Shown: positions 8,496 through 17,699 of the stretch, one piece after another | How the letters are laid out: the number at the start of each line of letters is the position of its first letter | How positions within the stretch are numbered: the stretch's first letter is position 1 | Origin: Verrucomicrobiota bacterium | GTDB taxonomy: Bacteria > Verrucomicrobiota > Verrucomicrobiia > Opitutales > UBA2995 | Direction: 5' to 3' | Assembly (NCBI GenBank): GCA_027622555.1 | Contig: JAQBYJ010000006.1 | Location: 35,184 to 99,183, forward strand | Length of the DNA: 64,000 nucleotides | Made by a program: the position numbers and the translations under genes | The notes under the pieces: model-generated | Databases searched by the model: none | Told to the model about the DNA's origin: nothing | What the model saw: only the letters and a program-made list of their open reading frames with translations

Positions 8496-10940
8496 TTAGG
8501 ACCGCACCAGGTAAGGCGTTGATGATTCGATTTCTTTTTGAACTGCGCTGAAAACCTCACCGACTTCCTTGTCCGTAAGCGTGCGATCGTTCGAGCGAAA
8601 TTTCATATTGAAAGCCAAACTCTTTTTACCAGCCGGAAGGCCTCCTCCTGAATAAACATCGAAGACGGTAACCGATTCCAGCTCGTAGCGATTGTTCACC
8701 GCCCGCTTGGTAATCTTGGCGAGCTCGCGACGCACTGTTTCGGCGTGCAAAAACTCATCCACCACAAGTGCCAGGTCCTTTTCAGCGGGAGGAAACTGAC
8801 TGAACGGTTTAAACTTAACAATATCGTGACCAAGAGTCACTTTCTCCGGCAGGATCTCGATGCTACCAGCAAGCACGGTACCATCCAGATCCCAATCCTT
8901 TACCAGGTTTACGTTGAGCATCCCAAGGATGGCTTCAAAACCGTTGTCGGCAAAACTGCCGACATGGGCGGAATGACCTTCCTGCCAAATCGTGGTACCC
9001 CAGGCCAGATTCTTGTAACCCACTTCATCAAGCTTGAGATTCGCCAATTGGCCAAGAGCGTTGAGTATATTCTTCGAGGTATAAAAATCTGCCGGCTCAC
9101 GGCTTTTCCAGGAGGAACTTTTATCGGGCTGAAATATGGCAAAAGCCACAGACACCATCTCGAAAATCTGACCGTTGTGTTCATGGAATACTTTTCCTAC
9201 TTCGAAAACACGCTCCATTCCCGTTTTGCGGGCGAAGTTTAACTTCAAGGTGTCGAGCAATCCGGGAATCAAGGATACGCGCAGGTGAGTTTGATCGGAG
9301 GTAAACGGATTCGCCAACTTAAGGGCATCCATGCTGAATCGACTGAACCATTGCTTGGCTTCCTCGCCTGAGCGAAGACTGTAGTGCACGCACTCCTGAA
9401 AATGTTGCCCAGCGAGATAGGTCGAAAACCGCTCGTTCAAAGTCGCTGTATTCGCATCGTCTTGAATGAGCCCGGCCACCGTCACAGGAGCGTCAGGAAT
9501 CTGGTCCGTGCCAAACATTCTGATCGCTTCCTCGGCAAGATCAGCAGGACGATAAAGATCACCACGCCAACTAGGCACATGAACCACCCACTCGTTCTCG
9601 TTACCGGTGACTCTACATTCAAGTGCTTCGAAAATCTCACGAATTTTTTGGTCTGGAATATCAAAACCAGCCACATCGCGAATAAATTGAGGGTTTAAAT
9701 TGATCTCTTGTTCGGTGCTGGGTTCCGAGCCTGCTTGAATGTAAGGCCCAACCAGCTCCCCACCGGCAATTTCCAAAATCAAGTCAATGGCGCGCAGGGC
9801 AGCGAAGTTTGCACCCTTGGGATCTACGCCACGTTCGAAGCGGTAGGAACTGTCTGAAGACAACCCAAGGGTTCGGCTCGTTTTCCGAATTCCGGACGGA
9901 TCGAAATAAGCGGATTCCAAAACGATATCAACCGTGTTGTCATCCACCCCAGCATCGACCGATCCCATTACACCTGCAATCACTAATGGCTTTTCCGCAT
10001 CGGCGATTACCAGCATATTGGATTTTAAAGTCCGTTCCTTGTCATCGAGAGTGACGATCTTTTCACCTTCCGATGCTTTACGAACAACAATCTTGTTTCC
10101 TTTAATCTTGCTGGCATCAAACGCATGAAGAGGTTGACCGAACTCGTGCAGGACGAAGTTGGTGATATCCACCACGTTGTTAATCGGCCTTTGATCAACG
10201 GCTTCAAGATAACGCTTCAACCAATCCGGGCTCGAACCCATCTTAACGCCTTTGATGCTATGGGCGTAATAATTCGGACAATCTTCCGGAGACTGCACAT
10301 CAACCCCGGTAATCAAACCATGTTCTCCTGTTTTCCGAACGCCATCAAAGTCGGTTTCCAGTATGGGGTAAGTAAGTGCCTTGCCATAGTAAGCCGCCAT
10401 CTCCCGGGCAATACCTACATGACTGAGGCAATCGGGACGATTTGGGGTCACTTCGATATCCAAGACGATATCGGAATCGGGAAACACATCGTTGATGGGA
10501 GTGCCGATCTCAGGATGGTTCTCAAGTATCATCAACCCCTCGTGATCCGCTCCAAGGCCAAGCTCACGAGGACTGCACATCATTCCAAACGATTCAACGC
10601 CACGGAGCTTGGAGGCTTTGATTTTAAAATTCCCTGGAAGGCGTGCGCCTACTTTGGCTACCGGCACGCGGTCACCGACTTTATAGTTAGACGCTCCACA
10701 AACGATTTGCAGAGTCTCTGCTTCACCCACATTGACCTCGCAGACGCCAAGCCGATCCGCATCAGGATGCTGCTCACGTGCAAGAACTTCTCCTACCACC
10801 ACATTGGGTAGATCAGGCAATCCGGTATTTTTAATACCTTCCACCTCGAACCCGATCATTGTCATGGCATACTCAATCTCCTCGGTCGTTTTGTCCGAGA
10901 GGTCCACATAGTCGGATAACCAGCTAAGAGAAATTAACAT
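8496..10940 (-). CDS. pheT: Phenylalanyl-tRNA synthetase beta subunit
   Basis: A full-length 814-residue beta subunit. Visible domains are the N-terminal tRNA-binding (EMAP-like) domain around residues 40-150 (V-V-V-G-E-V-L then H-P-x-A-D-R-L), the B3/B4 editing domain with the T-P-N-R-P-D-C-L-S-H segment near 175 and N-N-V-V-D-I-T-N near 265, B5, and a C-terminal ferredoxin-fold anticodon-binding domain. It pairs with PheS to charge tRNA-Phe and proofreads Tyr-tRNA. The gene begins 5 bases after pheS ends. Confidence 0.97.
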   Translation of the reverse strand: MLISLSWLSDYVDLSDKTTEEIEYAMTMIGFEVEGIKNTGLPDLPNVVVGEVLAREQHPDADRLGVCEVNVGEAETLQIVCGASNYKVGDRVPVAKVGARLPGNFKIKASKLRGVESFGMMCSPRELGLGADHEGLMILENHPEIGTPINDVFPDSDIVLDIEVTPNRPDCLSHVGIAREMAAYYGKALTYPILETDFDGVRKTGEHGLITGVDVQSPEDCPNYYAHSIKGVKMGSSPDWLKRYLEAVDQRPINNVVDITNFVLHEFGQPLHAFDASKIKGNKIVVRKASEGEKIVTLDDKERTLKSNMLVIADAEKPLVIAGVMGSVDAGVDDNTVDIVLESAYFDPSGIRKTSRTLGLSSDSSYRFERGVDPKGANFAALRAIDLILEIAGGELVGPYIQAGSEPSTEQEINLNPQFIRDVAGFDIPDQKIREIFEALECRVTGNENEWVVHVPSWRGDLYRPADLAEEAIRMFGTDQIPDAPVTVAGLIQDDANTATLNERFSTYLAGQHFQECVHYSLRSGEEAKQWFSRFSMDALKLANPFTSDQTHLRVSLIPGLLDTLKLNFARKTGMERVFEVGKVFHEHNGQIFEMVSVAFAIFQPDKSSSWKSREPADFYTSKNILNALGQLANLKLDEVGYKNLAWGTTIWQEGHSAHVGSFADNGFEAILGMLNVNLVKDWDLDGTVLAGSIEILPEKVTLGHDIVKFKPFSQFPPAEKDLALVVDEFLHAETVRRELAKITKRAVNNRYELESVTVFDVYSGGGLPAGKKSLAFNMKFRSNDRTLTDKEVGEVFSAVQKEIESSTPYLVRS

Positions 10941-10945
10941 GACGT

Positions 10946-11986
10946 TTAGGAAAATTGCTTCAGAAACCTGAAGTCGTTTTGATAGAAATAACGGATGTCG
11001 TCGATGCCGTAGAGAATCATGGCGATCCGCTCGATCCCAAACCCGAAGGCATAACCGGAATAAACGTCAGGATCATAACCGACGGCAGTGAAAACATTGG
11101 GGTCGACCATACCGCACCCACCAAGCTCAACCCAATCCTTACCTACCTTGGCCAGATGCGAGGACTGTGCGTCCATCTCGAAACTGGGTTCAGTGTAGGG
11201 GAAAAAGTGCGGGCGGAATCGTGTCTTGGCATCCGATCCGAGCAATGATTTCAATAGAAAATCCAAGATGGCCTTCAGGTCACGAACCGTAACACCTTTA
11301 TCGACATAGAGTCCTTCAACCTGGGTGAAACTGGCACTGTGAGTCGCATCCGTCGTGTCTCTGCGAAAACAACGTCCGGGAGAAATAATCCTGACCGGTG
11401 GTTCCTGCTCCAACATGGTACGGATTTGCACGGTCGAAGTGTGCGTGCGTAACAAGTAACGCTCGTCCGCATGCTTCGATACATTCCCCACTGTCGCATC
11501 AGTTGGAAGGTAGAAAGTGTCTTGCAGGTCTCGTGCAGGGTGATCCTTCGGCGTGTTTAATGCATCGAAACAAAAGTGCTCGGTTTCGACTTCAGGTCCT
11601 TCGGCCACAATAAATCCAACCGATTTCAAAACACGCACGATCTCATTTCGCACCTGTGTCAGCGGATGCAAGTTGCCGGGAACAGGATCTGGACTGGGCA
11701 ATGACGGATCAATCGGATCCCCCAGCTTTGCTGCTAGCTCGGTCGTTTCAATCTTGTCCAGGGCAGCCTGGAAGATCGCCTCCAACTCCTGCTTGGTTTT
11801 ATTGAGTAGCTGTCCTATCCTCGGTTTGTCTTCCTTGGGAACCTGAGCCATGCCACGCATGGCATCCTTCAGCGAACCGTTGGGGCCGACAAAGCGAGCT
11901 TTGAATGCTTCAAATTCCGGGCGGGTATGAACCGATGGGATTCCTTCCTCAGCCTCGGATACTAAGGCCTTGAGTGTATCCTCCAT
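10946..11986 (-). CDS. pheS: Phenylalanyl-tRNA synthetase alpha subunit
   Basis: A 346-residue class II synthetase catalytic subunit of usual length. The N-terminal coiled-coil arm covers about residues 1-90. Class II motif 2 is seen around G-R-C-F-R-R-D-T-x-D-A-T-H, followed by F-x-Q-V-E-G, and motif 3 around G-F-G-I-E-R-I-A-M. It forms an alpha2-beta2 enzyme with PheT. It lies 44 bases downstream of rplT in the common rpmI-rplT-pheST arrangement. Confidence 0.97.
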   Translation of the reverse strand: MEDTLKALVSEAEEGIPSVHTRPEFEAFKARFVGPNGSLKDAMRGMAQVPKEDKPRIGQLLNKTKQELEAIFQAALDKIETTELAAKLGDPIDPSLPSPDPVPGNLHPLTQVRNEIVRVLKSVGFIVAEGPEVETEHFCFDALNTPKDHPARDLQDTFYLPTDATVGNVSKHADERYLLRTHTSTVQIRTMLEQEPPVRIISPGRCFRRDTTDATHSASFTQVEGLYVDKGVTVRDLKAILDFLLKSLLGSDAKTRFRPHFFPYTEPSFEMDAQSSHLAKVGKDWVELGGCGMVDPNVFTAVGYDPDVYSGYAFGFGIERIAMILYGIDDIRYFYQNDFRFLKQFS

Positions 11987-12030
11987 GGAGCTATGCGGGT
12001 CTAATGTGTCCTTAAGTCGTATGCCTCGGA

Positions 12031-12390
12031 CTAAGCTCCCTGAGCTTCTTTAGCCTTATTGATGAGTGCGATGAACGCGGTCTCGTCGTGAATGGCCAAT
12101 TCCGAAAGCTGTTTCCGATCGAGTTCGATCCCGGCCTTCTTAAGTCCATTCATAAAACGGCTATAAGTCGTTTCGTAGGTACGGCACATTGCGTTGATCC
12201 GGACGATCCAAAGAGCACGCCAGGTGCGCTTCTTGTTTTTCCGGTCGCGGAAAGCGTATTGTTGGCCGTGGTTAACGGCCTCGTGAGCATAACGGAAAAG
12301 GCGGGAACGATTTCCCCAATAGCCTTTGGCCTGTTTTATAACGCGCTTACGGCGTTTACGTGATGCGGGTGCGTTGGTTGCTCTAGGCAT
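12031..12390 (-). CDS. rplT: Large-subunit ribosomal protein L20
   Basis: A 119-residue basic protein with the L20 signature: the [14 protein letters not shown] segment and the W-I-V-R-I-N-A block. It binds 23S rRNA early in 50S assembly. It follows rpmI by about 80 bases. In other bacteria L20 also represses its own operon by binding a leader RNA; I could not identify such a leader here. Confidence 0.97.
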   Translation of the reverse strand: MPRATNAPASRKRRKRVIKQAKGYWGNRSRLFRYAHEAVNHGQQYAFRDRKNKKRTWRALWIVRINAMCRTYETTYSRFMNGLKKAGIELDRKQLSELAIHDETAFIALINKAKEAQGA

Positions 12391-12471
12391 GTTTTTAAGT
12401 TTCCTTGAAGTTTAGAACCGGCAGGCCGCCTACATAAAATGTCGCCTGAACGGTCGGTTATTAGAGTGTTT

Positions 12472-12672
12472 CTAAGTGCGCTTGCTGTGCGGAAGCGCTT
12501 TGTGGATAATAGCAGAAAATCCTTTTGAGACTTCTTTATCGTGACCACTGGCGCGCTTCTGTTTAACTGATTTACTGGACAACAAGTGACGACGGTTCGG
12601 GCTACGGCGCATGACCTTACCCGTTCCGGTGATCTTGAAACGTTTAGCAACAGACTTTCTTGTTTTTTGCAT
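12472..12672 (-). CDS. rpmI: Large-subunit ribosomal protein L35
   Basis: A 66-residue basic protein. The start at 12672 ([12 protein letters not shown]) matches where L35 proteins normally start; an in-frame upstream ATG would add eight unrelated residues. The family blocks [10 protein letters not shown] and R-R-x-L-x-x-K-S are present. It is the first gene of the run. The usual upstream partner infC (IF3) is not present in the sequence before it. Confidence 0.94.
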   Translation of the reverse strand: MQKTRKSVAKRFKITGTGKVMRRSPNRRHLLSSKSVKQKRASGHDKEVSKGFSAIIHKALPHSKRT

Positions 12673-13025
12673 GAGAAATTCGGAAAAGCGGACCATAAAA
12701 GCTGGCCCTCCCTTTGTTGTAAAGGGTGAAATCTGCGTTTTTCGGGGAAAGTTCCAATCCTAATCCAGTCCAGTAAACAAGCCAGATTCAGACTCATTTC
12801 GGCAGGCGGCTCCAAAGCAGCCTTGGTTAATCAATTGGCAATCGACCATTACTCGGTCTATTGGCGCTTTGAATAATGCCCGTTTGTCTCCCATTCTTTT
12901 ACAAGCTTGTTTACGAGGTCTGGCAATTTGGCAGCGAGGTCCGTCGTCTCGCTCGGGTCGGAGCCAGTTAGAATACAAACACGCGTACCTGTCGTCAAAC
13001 CACCTGATAATTCGGACTAAATACT
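12673..13025. other. Intergenic region upstream of rpmI
   Basis: About 350 bases between the divergent rpmI operon and the toxin-antitoxin pair. It should hold the rpmI operon promoter and leader. I found no convincing coding sequence; a 72-codon minus-strand frame at 12760-12978 has no recognisable features. No infC is present. Confidence 0.5.
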
Positions 13026-13049
13026 TGACTCAGTTAATGACTAAGTTAA
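13026..13049 (+). promoter_or_regulatory. Tandem 12-bp direct repeats, likely antitoxin operator
   Basis: Two back-to-back copies, TGACTCAGTTAA and TGACTAAGTTAA, differ at one base and end 10 bases before the antitoxin ATG. Tandem or palindromic short repeats at this position are typical binding sites through which Phd/YefM antitoxins repress their own operon. A TTGACT overlapping the first copy could act as a -35 element. Binding is inferred, not shown. Confidence 0.5.
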
Positions 13050-13059
13050 GCTTGGTTCA

Positions 13060-13296
13060 ATGATCAGAATTAACATCCATGAAGCCAAGACGCACCTTTC
13101 AAAATACGCCCAAAAGGTGAAAGCTGGCGAAACGGTGATCTTGTGCGACCGGAATATTCCGTTTGGCGAGATCCGTCCGTTCGAAACGGATGCACCGGGT
13201 CCTGTGCGGTTTGGGGTCAGCCCCTGGGAATTTGCAATCCCTGATGATTTTGATGATCCGTTAGAGAGCTTTGAAAGTGATTTTTACAGAGCGTAA
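13060..13296 (+). CDS. Phd/YefM-type antitoxin
   Basis: A 78-residue protein. The N-terminus (I-N-I-H-E-A-K-T-H-L-S-K-Y, then V-K-A-G-E-T-V-I-L-C) is the DNA-binding fold of Phd/YefM antitoxins. The acidic C-terminal tail (D-D-F-D-D-P-L-E-S-F-E) would neutralise the toxin. Its stop is immediately followed by the toxin ATG with no gap, a strong sign of a TA operon. Tandem repeats just upstream are the probable autoregulatory operator. Confidence 0.85.
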   Translation: MIRINIHEAKTHLSKYAQKVKAGETVILCDRNIPFGEIRPFETDAPGPVRFGVSPWEFAIPDDFDDPLESFESDFYRA

Positions 13297-13683
13297 ATGA
13301 CCACCTACCTCCTGGACACCCAAGTGGCCCTGTGGCTATTTCAGAACAGTCCCAAAATAACAAAAGACCTGAAAACCCATTTGTCGAAACCGGACGCACG
13401 TTACCTTTTTCATCAGGCATCCACATGGGAAATACAAATCAAATACGACTTGGGTAAACTCCCCTTGCCTGTCCCTCCAAACGAATATTTAAGCATTTGC
13501 CTGGAAAAATCAGGGCTTGGCTATCGAACTATTACGGATGCTGGTATTTTCATGTTAGGCAAACTGCCGGCGATACATCGTGACCCTTTCGATCGTTTGC
13601 TTGTCGCCCATGCGATTGCCAATGGGTGGACTCTTTTAACTGCGGATCAGACTTTGAAACAATACCCCGTAGTCACCTCTTAG
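13297..13683 (+). CDS. PIN-domain toxin (VapC-like ribonuclease)
   Basis: A 128-residue PIN protein. The acidic active-site residues are visible: D at residue 7 (L-L-D-T), E at about 43-44 (T-W-E-I), D near 106 (H-R-D-P-F-D-R-L-L-V-A) and a D in L-L-T-A-D. These coordinate magnesium for RNA cleavage. It is preceded with no spacer by its antitoxin. Members of this PIN subgroup are usually paired with Phd-type antitoxins, as here. The gene is intact. Confidence 0.87.
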   Translation: MTTYLLDTQVALWLFQNSPKITKDLKTHLSKPDARYLFHQASTWEIQIKYDLGKLPLPVPPNEYLSICLEKSGLGYRTITDAGIFMLGKLPAIHRDPFDRLLVAHAIANGWTLLTADQTLKQYPVVTS

Positions 13684-13867
13684 CTTTCCACGCGACCATT
13701 AGCTCGAGGTACACATACCGGAGCGTTTCTTTGCCTGAAAGTCACCTCGCGAGGTTACGCGATTCTCCTTGTTGATAAGATTGAATCAAACCAGGCATTC
13801 CGTCATGGCCAAAAAGCCCTTCCCAAACTTCTCCGAAGAAGTTCCGTTTCCCTTCAGACATTTCGAC

Positions 13868-14617
13868 CTATCCAAGATATTCCCTCACGGTTACCCCAGG
13901 CTCTGATCCGGTAAGCAAATAAACATGAGTATCAGTCACCCAACCGCCCGTTTCAAGATCGTGGCTCAGCAATACCTTATCGAGGTTGGCGATCGCTTCC
14001 TCGGTGAATCCGGAGCGTTCAGCAACAAACATGTGAATAATTTTTCCGTCTTCACGGTGAAAGCACACGAGGGAGACTTCATGTCCTTGCCACTCCATCT
14101 TCTTACAGCCAATGGGCTCCTTCTGTGCTAACAGAGCTGGAACGGACTCATACAGGGGTGCGTCCTTATCCTGGAGCCAGTCCTCAATATTCGCCAGATC
14201 CTTGTCCATGTAATCGAGCATGAAGTATGACTTTGCGATAAAATGAGACATTCCCTCGCGAAGAGTGGCATAGTCGTGCATCTTACTGTTGTAATTGGCA
14301 GCGTAGCCCAGGAATCCACCAACCCCTATAAGAAGTACTGCGGCAATGGCAGAAGCCCAGCGAATATAACTGACAACCTTGTTATGGCGTGCCTTGCGAT
14401 AGTCCGCCAAAATCGCGTCTTTTAATCCATCGATGTCTGGGGCATCAGCCAGTGCCTCTTGAACTTGACGATCGAAAGCCAATTGATTTTCAAACCAAGC
14501 AGCGAGCTCGGGCTCTTTATCGAGCAGGCCTAGCGCTTCGAGCATGTGCGGATCAGAAAAATGATCTTTGCCACTTTGATAAGCGCTAAGAATTTGTTTT
14601 GCTTCTAAAATATCCAT
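13868..14617 (-). CDS. Single-pass membrane anti-sigma factor-like protein
   Basis: A 249-residue protein of unknown family with one membrane segment at about residues 88-105 (W-A-S-A-I-A-A-V-L-L-I-G-V-G). About 85 residues lie on the N-terminal (cytoplasmic) side, and about 140 residues lie outside. It begins 12 bases after the stop of an ECF sigma factor gene and is co-directional, so it is probably the cognate membrane anti-sigma factor. No zinc-binding H-x3-C-x2-C motif was seen in the N-terminal part. What signal the outer domain senses is unknown. Confidence 0.65.
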   Translation of the reverse strand: MDILEAKQILSAYQSGKDHFSDPHMLEALGLLDKEPELAAWFENQLAFDRQVQEALADAPDIDGLKDAILADYRKARHNKVVSYIRWASAIAAVLLIGVGGFLGYAANYNSKMHDYATLREGMSHFIAKSYFMLDYMDKDLANIEDWLQDKDAPLYESVPALLAQKEPIGCKKMEWQGHEVSLVCFHREDGKIIHMFVAERSGFTEEAIANLDKVLLSHDLETGGWVTDTHVYLLTGSEPGVTVREYLG

Positions 14618-14629
14618 GATGTGTAGCGA

Positions 14630-15142
14630 TTAAATATTGCCGTTCTTCGCTTGCGGTTGCGGATCCTTAAGTTGGTTGTATAATTCGGCTTTTCCTCGAT
14701 AGAGGCGCGACATGACTGTTCCCACAGGCAATTCCATTACATCAGCAATCTCCTGATAGCTGTATTGCTCAAAGTAATAAAGCGTCAGGGGAACACGCAA
14801 AGATTCCTTGAGACTCTTCAGAGCTGTAACAACGGTCGCGGAGTCGACATGTTGTCCTATACGAGAAGGCTCTGCAATGAGTGCATCCGAGGACGTTTCT
14901 TCGTATTGTATTTCTGGGTGGCGGCTGAATTTCCTTTTTTGGTCGATAAACAGTCGATACAATGTTGAAAACAACCAGCTTTTTACCTTGGTCATATCTC
15001 GAATCGAAGCATAGCTTTTTGCCAGTTTCAAAAAGGCTTGTTGTACCAGATCCTCGGCATCCGCCCCATTCCTGGTCAGATTGAGAGCAAAATAGTAGAG
15101 ATTCTTGTAATGTAGATCTACGACCACTTCAAAATTTTTCAT
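14630..15142 (-). CDS. ECF-type RNA polymerase sigma factor
   Basis: A 170-residue sigma-70 family protein with region 2 (residues about 10-75, including D-A-E-D-L-V-Q-Q-A-F-L-K-L) and region 4 (about 105-155, with Y-S-Y-Q-E-I-A-D-V-M and P-V-G-T-V-M-S-R-L-Y-R-G-K). The ATG at 15142 was preferred over an upstream TTG. It would direct RNA polymerase to a small stress regulon. The anti-sigma-like membrane protein follows after 12 bases. Confidence 0.93.
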   Translation of the reverse strand: MKNFEVVVDLHYKNLYYFALNLTRNGADAEDLVQQAFLKLAKSYASIRDMTKVKSWLFSTLYRLFIDQKRKFSRHPEIQYEETSSDALIAEPSRIGQHVDSATVVTALKSLKESLRVPLTLYYFEQYSYQEIADVMELPVGTVMSRLYRGKAELYNQLKDPQPQAKNGNI

Positions 15143-15332
15143 AGACCAAAGGGTGCATTCCAACGATTGAGGCAACGGACGTGCAACGTAAGCTTATTAA
15201 CAGAGATAACATCATATACTAGGACGACACATCGAATGACTTATTCACCTGATAACGGAAAAAATTAGTTAAGTAACCTTTCGGACAGATTTACTTCTCC
15301 GTCAATCTATGACTCCTTGCGAAATCTCCTGG

Positions 15333-16214
15333 CTACTCCTCGCACTCAGCTCCCACACAACACGATCCCGCTATCTCAGCGTTTTTGACCTCTTCCAAAA
15401 CCTGCTCCGGCTGCCAGCGATTACCAGGCCACACATGGATTAATCGTCCATCCGGTCCAACCAAAGCTGTGATCAATGTATGGTCCAAGGAGGCGTTTCC
15501 GCGTTTGACGCCCATCTGAAAAGCGCGGGTTAACGACGTAATTTGATCCATTTCTCCAGTGGCAAAGCTCCACCTATTCGGATCGGCCCCCACCAGTTTG
15601 GCATAGGAGGAAAGAACAGCCGGTGTATCGAAGTCTGGATCCAAAGTGATACTCAGCAACCGAATCCTGAGCCCAAACTGCGGATCACTCTGTGCCTGGT
15701 TTTGAATGGCCGAAAACCTGGTAGCCAGGAGTGGACAAAACTCCGGGACCGGACAACGGGTAAACATAAATGTTACGACCGTGAATTTATCCGAGAGAAT
15801 GTCTTCGGTAATTGCAGCAGCCGATTCATTCTTAAGTTGGAATTCTGGAAACAAATCTCCGGGGCCTAACGACTGCTGAAAACCATTCGAGACCCTTTCG
15901 ACGACCGACGAATCAGCTCCTCTAGCCAGAACGATAAATTGATCAGCAAAAGAGGAATCCTCACTCACATGAAATTTGAACCTCACTCGATCGCCTGCTT
16001 CCAAATTCACAATCTCAGAGTGATCCGAAACATTGAAGACCATCGTCATCGCCATCATGTAACCGGGAATTTCCTCCTGCTCGATTACTGGACGACCGTC
16101 GAGCAGTTTGCCTCGAATGACGCCATTCACCTCAAACACCCTTTCAGCGCCAAGCAGTTGCAGGGCAAATAAGCTACAAGCTACAAAGATAGAACCACTC
16201 AATCGTAGAGACAT
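15333..16214 (-). CDS. SCO1/SenC-type copper protein with N-terminal CusF-like domain
   Basis: A 293-residue exported protein. The start at 16214 gives a clean signal peptide and leaves the FNR/DNR box at 16247-16264 free; a longer frame starting at 16262 would cover it. After the signal comes a small copper-binding CusF-like domain (I-P-G-Y-M-M-A-M-T-M, residues 49-58). It is followed by a thioredoxin-fold SCO domain with C154 and C160 (C-P-V-P-E-F-C) and H245 in L-D-H-T. SCO proteins deliver copper to CuA or CuB centres or act in redox signalling. It is divergent from the azurin gene and should share its regulator. Confidence 0.87.
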   Translation of the reverse strand: MSLRLSGSIFVACSLFALQLLGAERVFEVNGVIRGKLLDGRPVIEQEEIPGYMMAMTMVFNVSDHSEIVNLEAGDRVRFKFHVSEDSSFADQFIVLARGADSSVVERVSNGFQQSLGPGDLFPEFQLKNESAAAITEDILSDKFTVVTFMFTRCPVPEFCPLLATRFSAIQNQAQSDPQFGLRIRLLSITLDPDFDTPAVLSSYAKLVGADPNRWSFATGEMDQITSLTRAFQMGVKRGNASLDHTLITALVGPDGRLIHVWPGNRWQPEQVLEEVKNAEIAGSCCVGAECEE

Positions 16215-16246
16215 GCTTACAAAATGCCTCAAACAAAGAGAAATTA

Positions 16247-16264
16247 CCTTGATCTGCATCAAGG
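16247..16264. promoter_or_regulatory. FNR/DNR box between SCO and azurin genes
   Basis: CCTTGATCTGCATCAAGG contains a perfect TTGAT-N4-ATCAA palindrome (16249-16262), the consensus of FNR/DNR regulators, extended by two more matching bases on each side. Its centre lies 41.5 bases from the SCO start codon and 40.5 from the azurin start codon. It could serve both divergent promoters as a class II site. The likely binder is the DNR-like regulator at 37317-38033. Confidence 0.82.
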
Positions 16265-16295
16265 CGAATTAGCGTTTTCTGGATTAGTTTCGGTT

Positions 16296-16802
16296 ATGAT
16301 CAAATCACTCAATTTCTTTCTGTTATTAACTATAGCCTCGATCGGACTAGTTTTATCCGGTTGTGGTAAATCAGAACCGGAGCAAACTGCGCCCCCACCG
16401 CCTGCCCAAGCACCTGCGGATGGTATGCGAACGATCCAAATAACTGGCAACGACACGATGCAGTACAATATTACCGAGATTCGAGCCAAGACGGGAGAGA
16501 AGATCCGGATCGTCTTCACCAACATAGGCAAAATGCCGAAACAGGCTATGTCGCACAATTGGGTTTTGCTCAAACCGATGGATCTTTCTGCCTTCAACGC
16601 CTGGGCCATGTCCGCAGCCACCAAAGCACCCACCTACTTGCCCGACGACAAATCAGCTATCCTCGCCTCCACTAAAATGCTCGGTCCTGGGGAAACCGAC
16701 ACCATCGAATTTTCAGCACCAGCACAAGCCGGCGAATATCCCTACCTCTGCACCTTCCCGGGCCACTTCGCCATTATGAAAGGTAAGTTAATAGTGGAGT
16801 AG
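16296..16802 (+). CDS. Azurin-like blue copper lipoprotein
   Basis: A 168-residue protein. The start at 16296 gives a lipoprotein signal ending L-S-G-C (Cys23), then a proline-rich linker. The rest aligns by eye with azurin: H87 in S-H-N-W-V, the P-T-Y-L-P-D-D-K segment, and C152, H157 and M161 in C-T-F-P-G-H-F-A-I-M-K-G. These are the four type 1 copper ligands. Azurins carry electrons to nitrite reductases and oxidases; here it may feed the CuA subunit encoded at 31.9 kb. The FNR/DNR box lies just upstream. Confidence 0.88.
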   Translation: MIKSLNFFLLLTIASIGLVLSGCGKSEPEQTAPPPPAQAPADGMRTIQITGNDTMQYNITEIRAKTGEKIRIVFTNIGKMPKQAMSHNWVLLKPMDLSAFNAWAMSAATKAPTYLPDDKSAILASTKMLGPGETDTIEFSAPAQAGEYPYLCTFPGHFAIMKGKLIVE

Positions 16803-16845
16803 AAATTACTACCTCCGTCGTTTGCCACTCAGCGTTACCGGAAGA

Positions 16846-17580
16846 TTATTTTTCGTCGCTCTGACCTTTAAGACGTTTCACTTCTCGGTCGAAGTCTGAT
16901 ACATACTCCCGGTCCTGCTGCTCACGGAATACTTAGAATTCTGCTTCGGCTTTGAGCTACGCTTCCAGTGCGCTCACCTTTCCTTTATCTTCGAGAATGG
17001 GGTAACTTGATAATTCCAGAAAGCTGTTCAGGAACCGCAGCAAAAAATCCCTCGTGATCGGCGCCTGAGAATCGTAGTCCACCGACAGCGCATAAATATC
17101 CGTAATCTTCTGATAGAACCGCCGCTCACTAGCCCGGATTTCACGAATGCGCTCGAGAAGTTCATCAAAGTAATCTTTGCCAAAATCTTTGCCCTGCTTG
17201 AGTCGCTCGTCGTCCAGCACAAAACCTTTTATGACGAACTCCTTCAGCGTCTTGGTCGCCCAGATCCGGAACTGCGTCGCCTCATAGCTGTTGACCCGGT
17301 AACCCACAGCGATGATGGCATCGAGATTGTAATGATCCACCTTGCGCCTCACTTCCCGTGAACCTTCCATTCGAACTATTTCCATTTTGGAAACAGTTGC
17401 CTGCTGGTTGAGTTCGCCAGACTCGTAGATATTACTCAAGTGTTTGTTAATGGCGGGAACCTTCACACCGAACAACTCCGCCAACGCCTTCTGCGTCATC
17501 CAGAAATTCTCATCCCGGTAAACCACTTCGATCCGTTGCTCACCGCTAGGTGTCCTATAAAATATGATTTCGTTAGGCAT
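16846..17580 (-). pseudogene. RhuM family protein, degraded
   Basis: The first 207 codons encode a RhuM-like protein with an N-terminal helix-turn-helix region (M-T-Q-K-A-L-A-E-L-F-G-V near residue 28) and the K-x-D-H-Y-N-L-D-A-I-I-A-V-G-Y block. A TAG at 16957-16959 interrupts it. The same frame continues with the family's typical C-terminus (K-A-E-A-E-F, then F-R-E-Q-Q-D-R, S-D-F-D-R), broken again by a TAA, and ends at 16846. About 100 residues that RhuM proteins usually have between the A-P-I-T segment and the C-terminal block also appear to be missing. RhuM genes often accompany type I restriction systems, as here. Confidence 0.75.
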
Positions 17581-17699
17581 GGTTAGAGTAGGCTTCCGGA
17601 ATGTTCGCGCATACTAATCAAACTAGAATAGATACCATTAAGATATAAATCATAAATACCTTTAAATATTTTTCGCTGATTCGAGGAGTTTCCATATCT

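Noticed and set aside
12760..12978. 72-codon minus-strand frame upstream of rpmI
   Set aside because: No family similarity, no ribosome-binding site, and its composition looks like non-coding sequence. It is not IF3.
13744..13755. ACCTCGCGAGGT palindrome downstream of the PIN toxin
   Set aside because: A 12-bp palindrome without T-run or repeat copies; it may be chance.
13757..13785. TTGAT...ATCAA pair near 13.77 kb
   Set aside because: The half-sites are separated by eight bases, not four, so it is not an FNR/DNR box, and no promoter is nearby.
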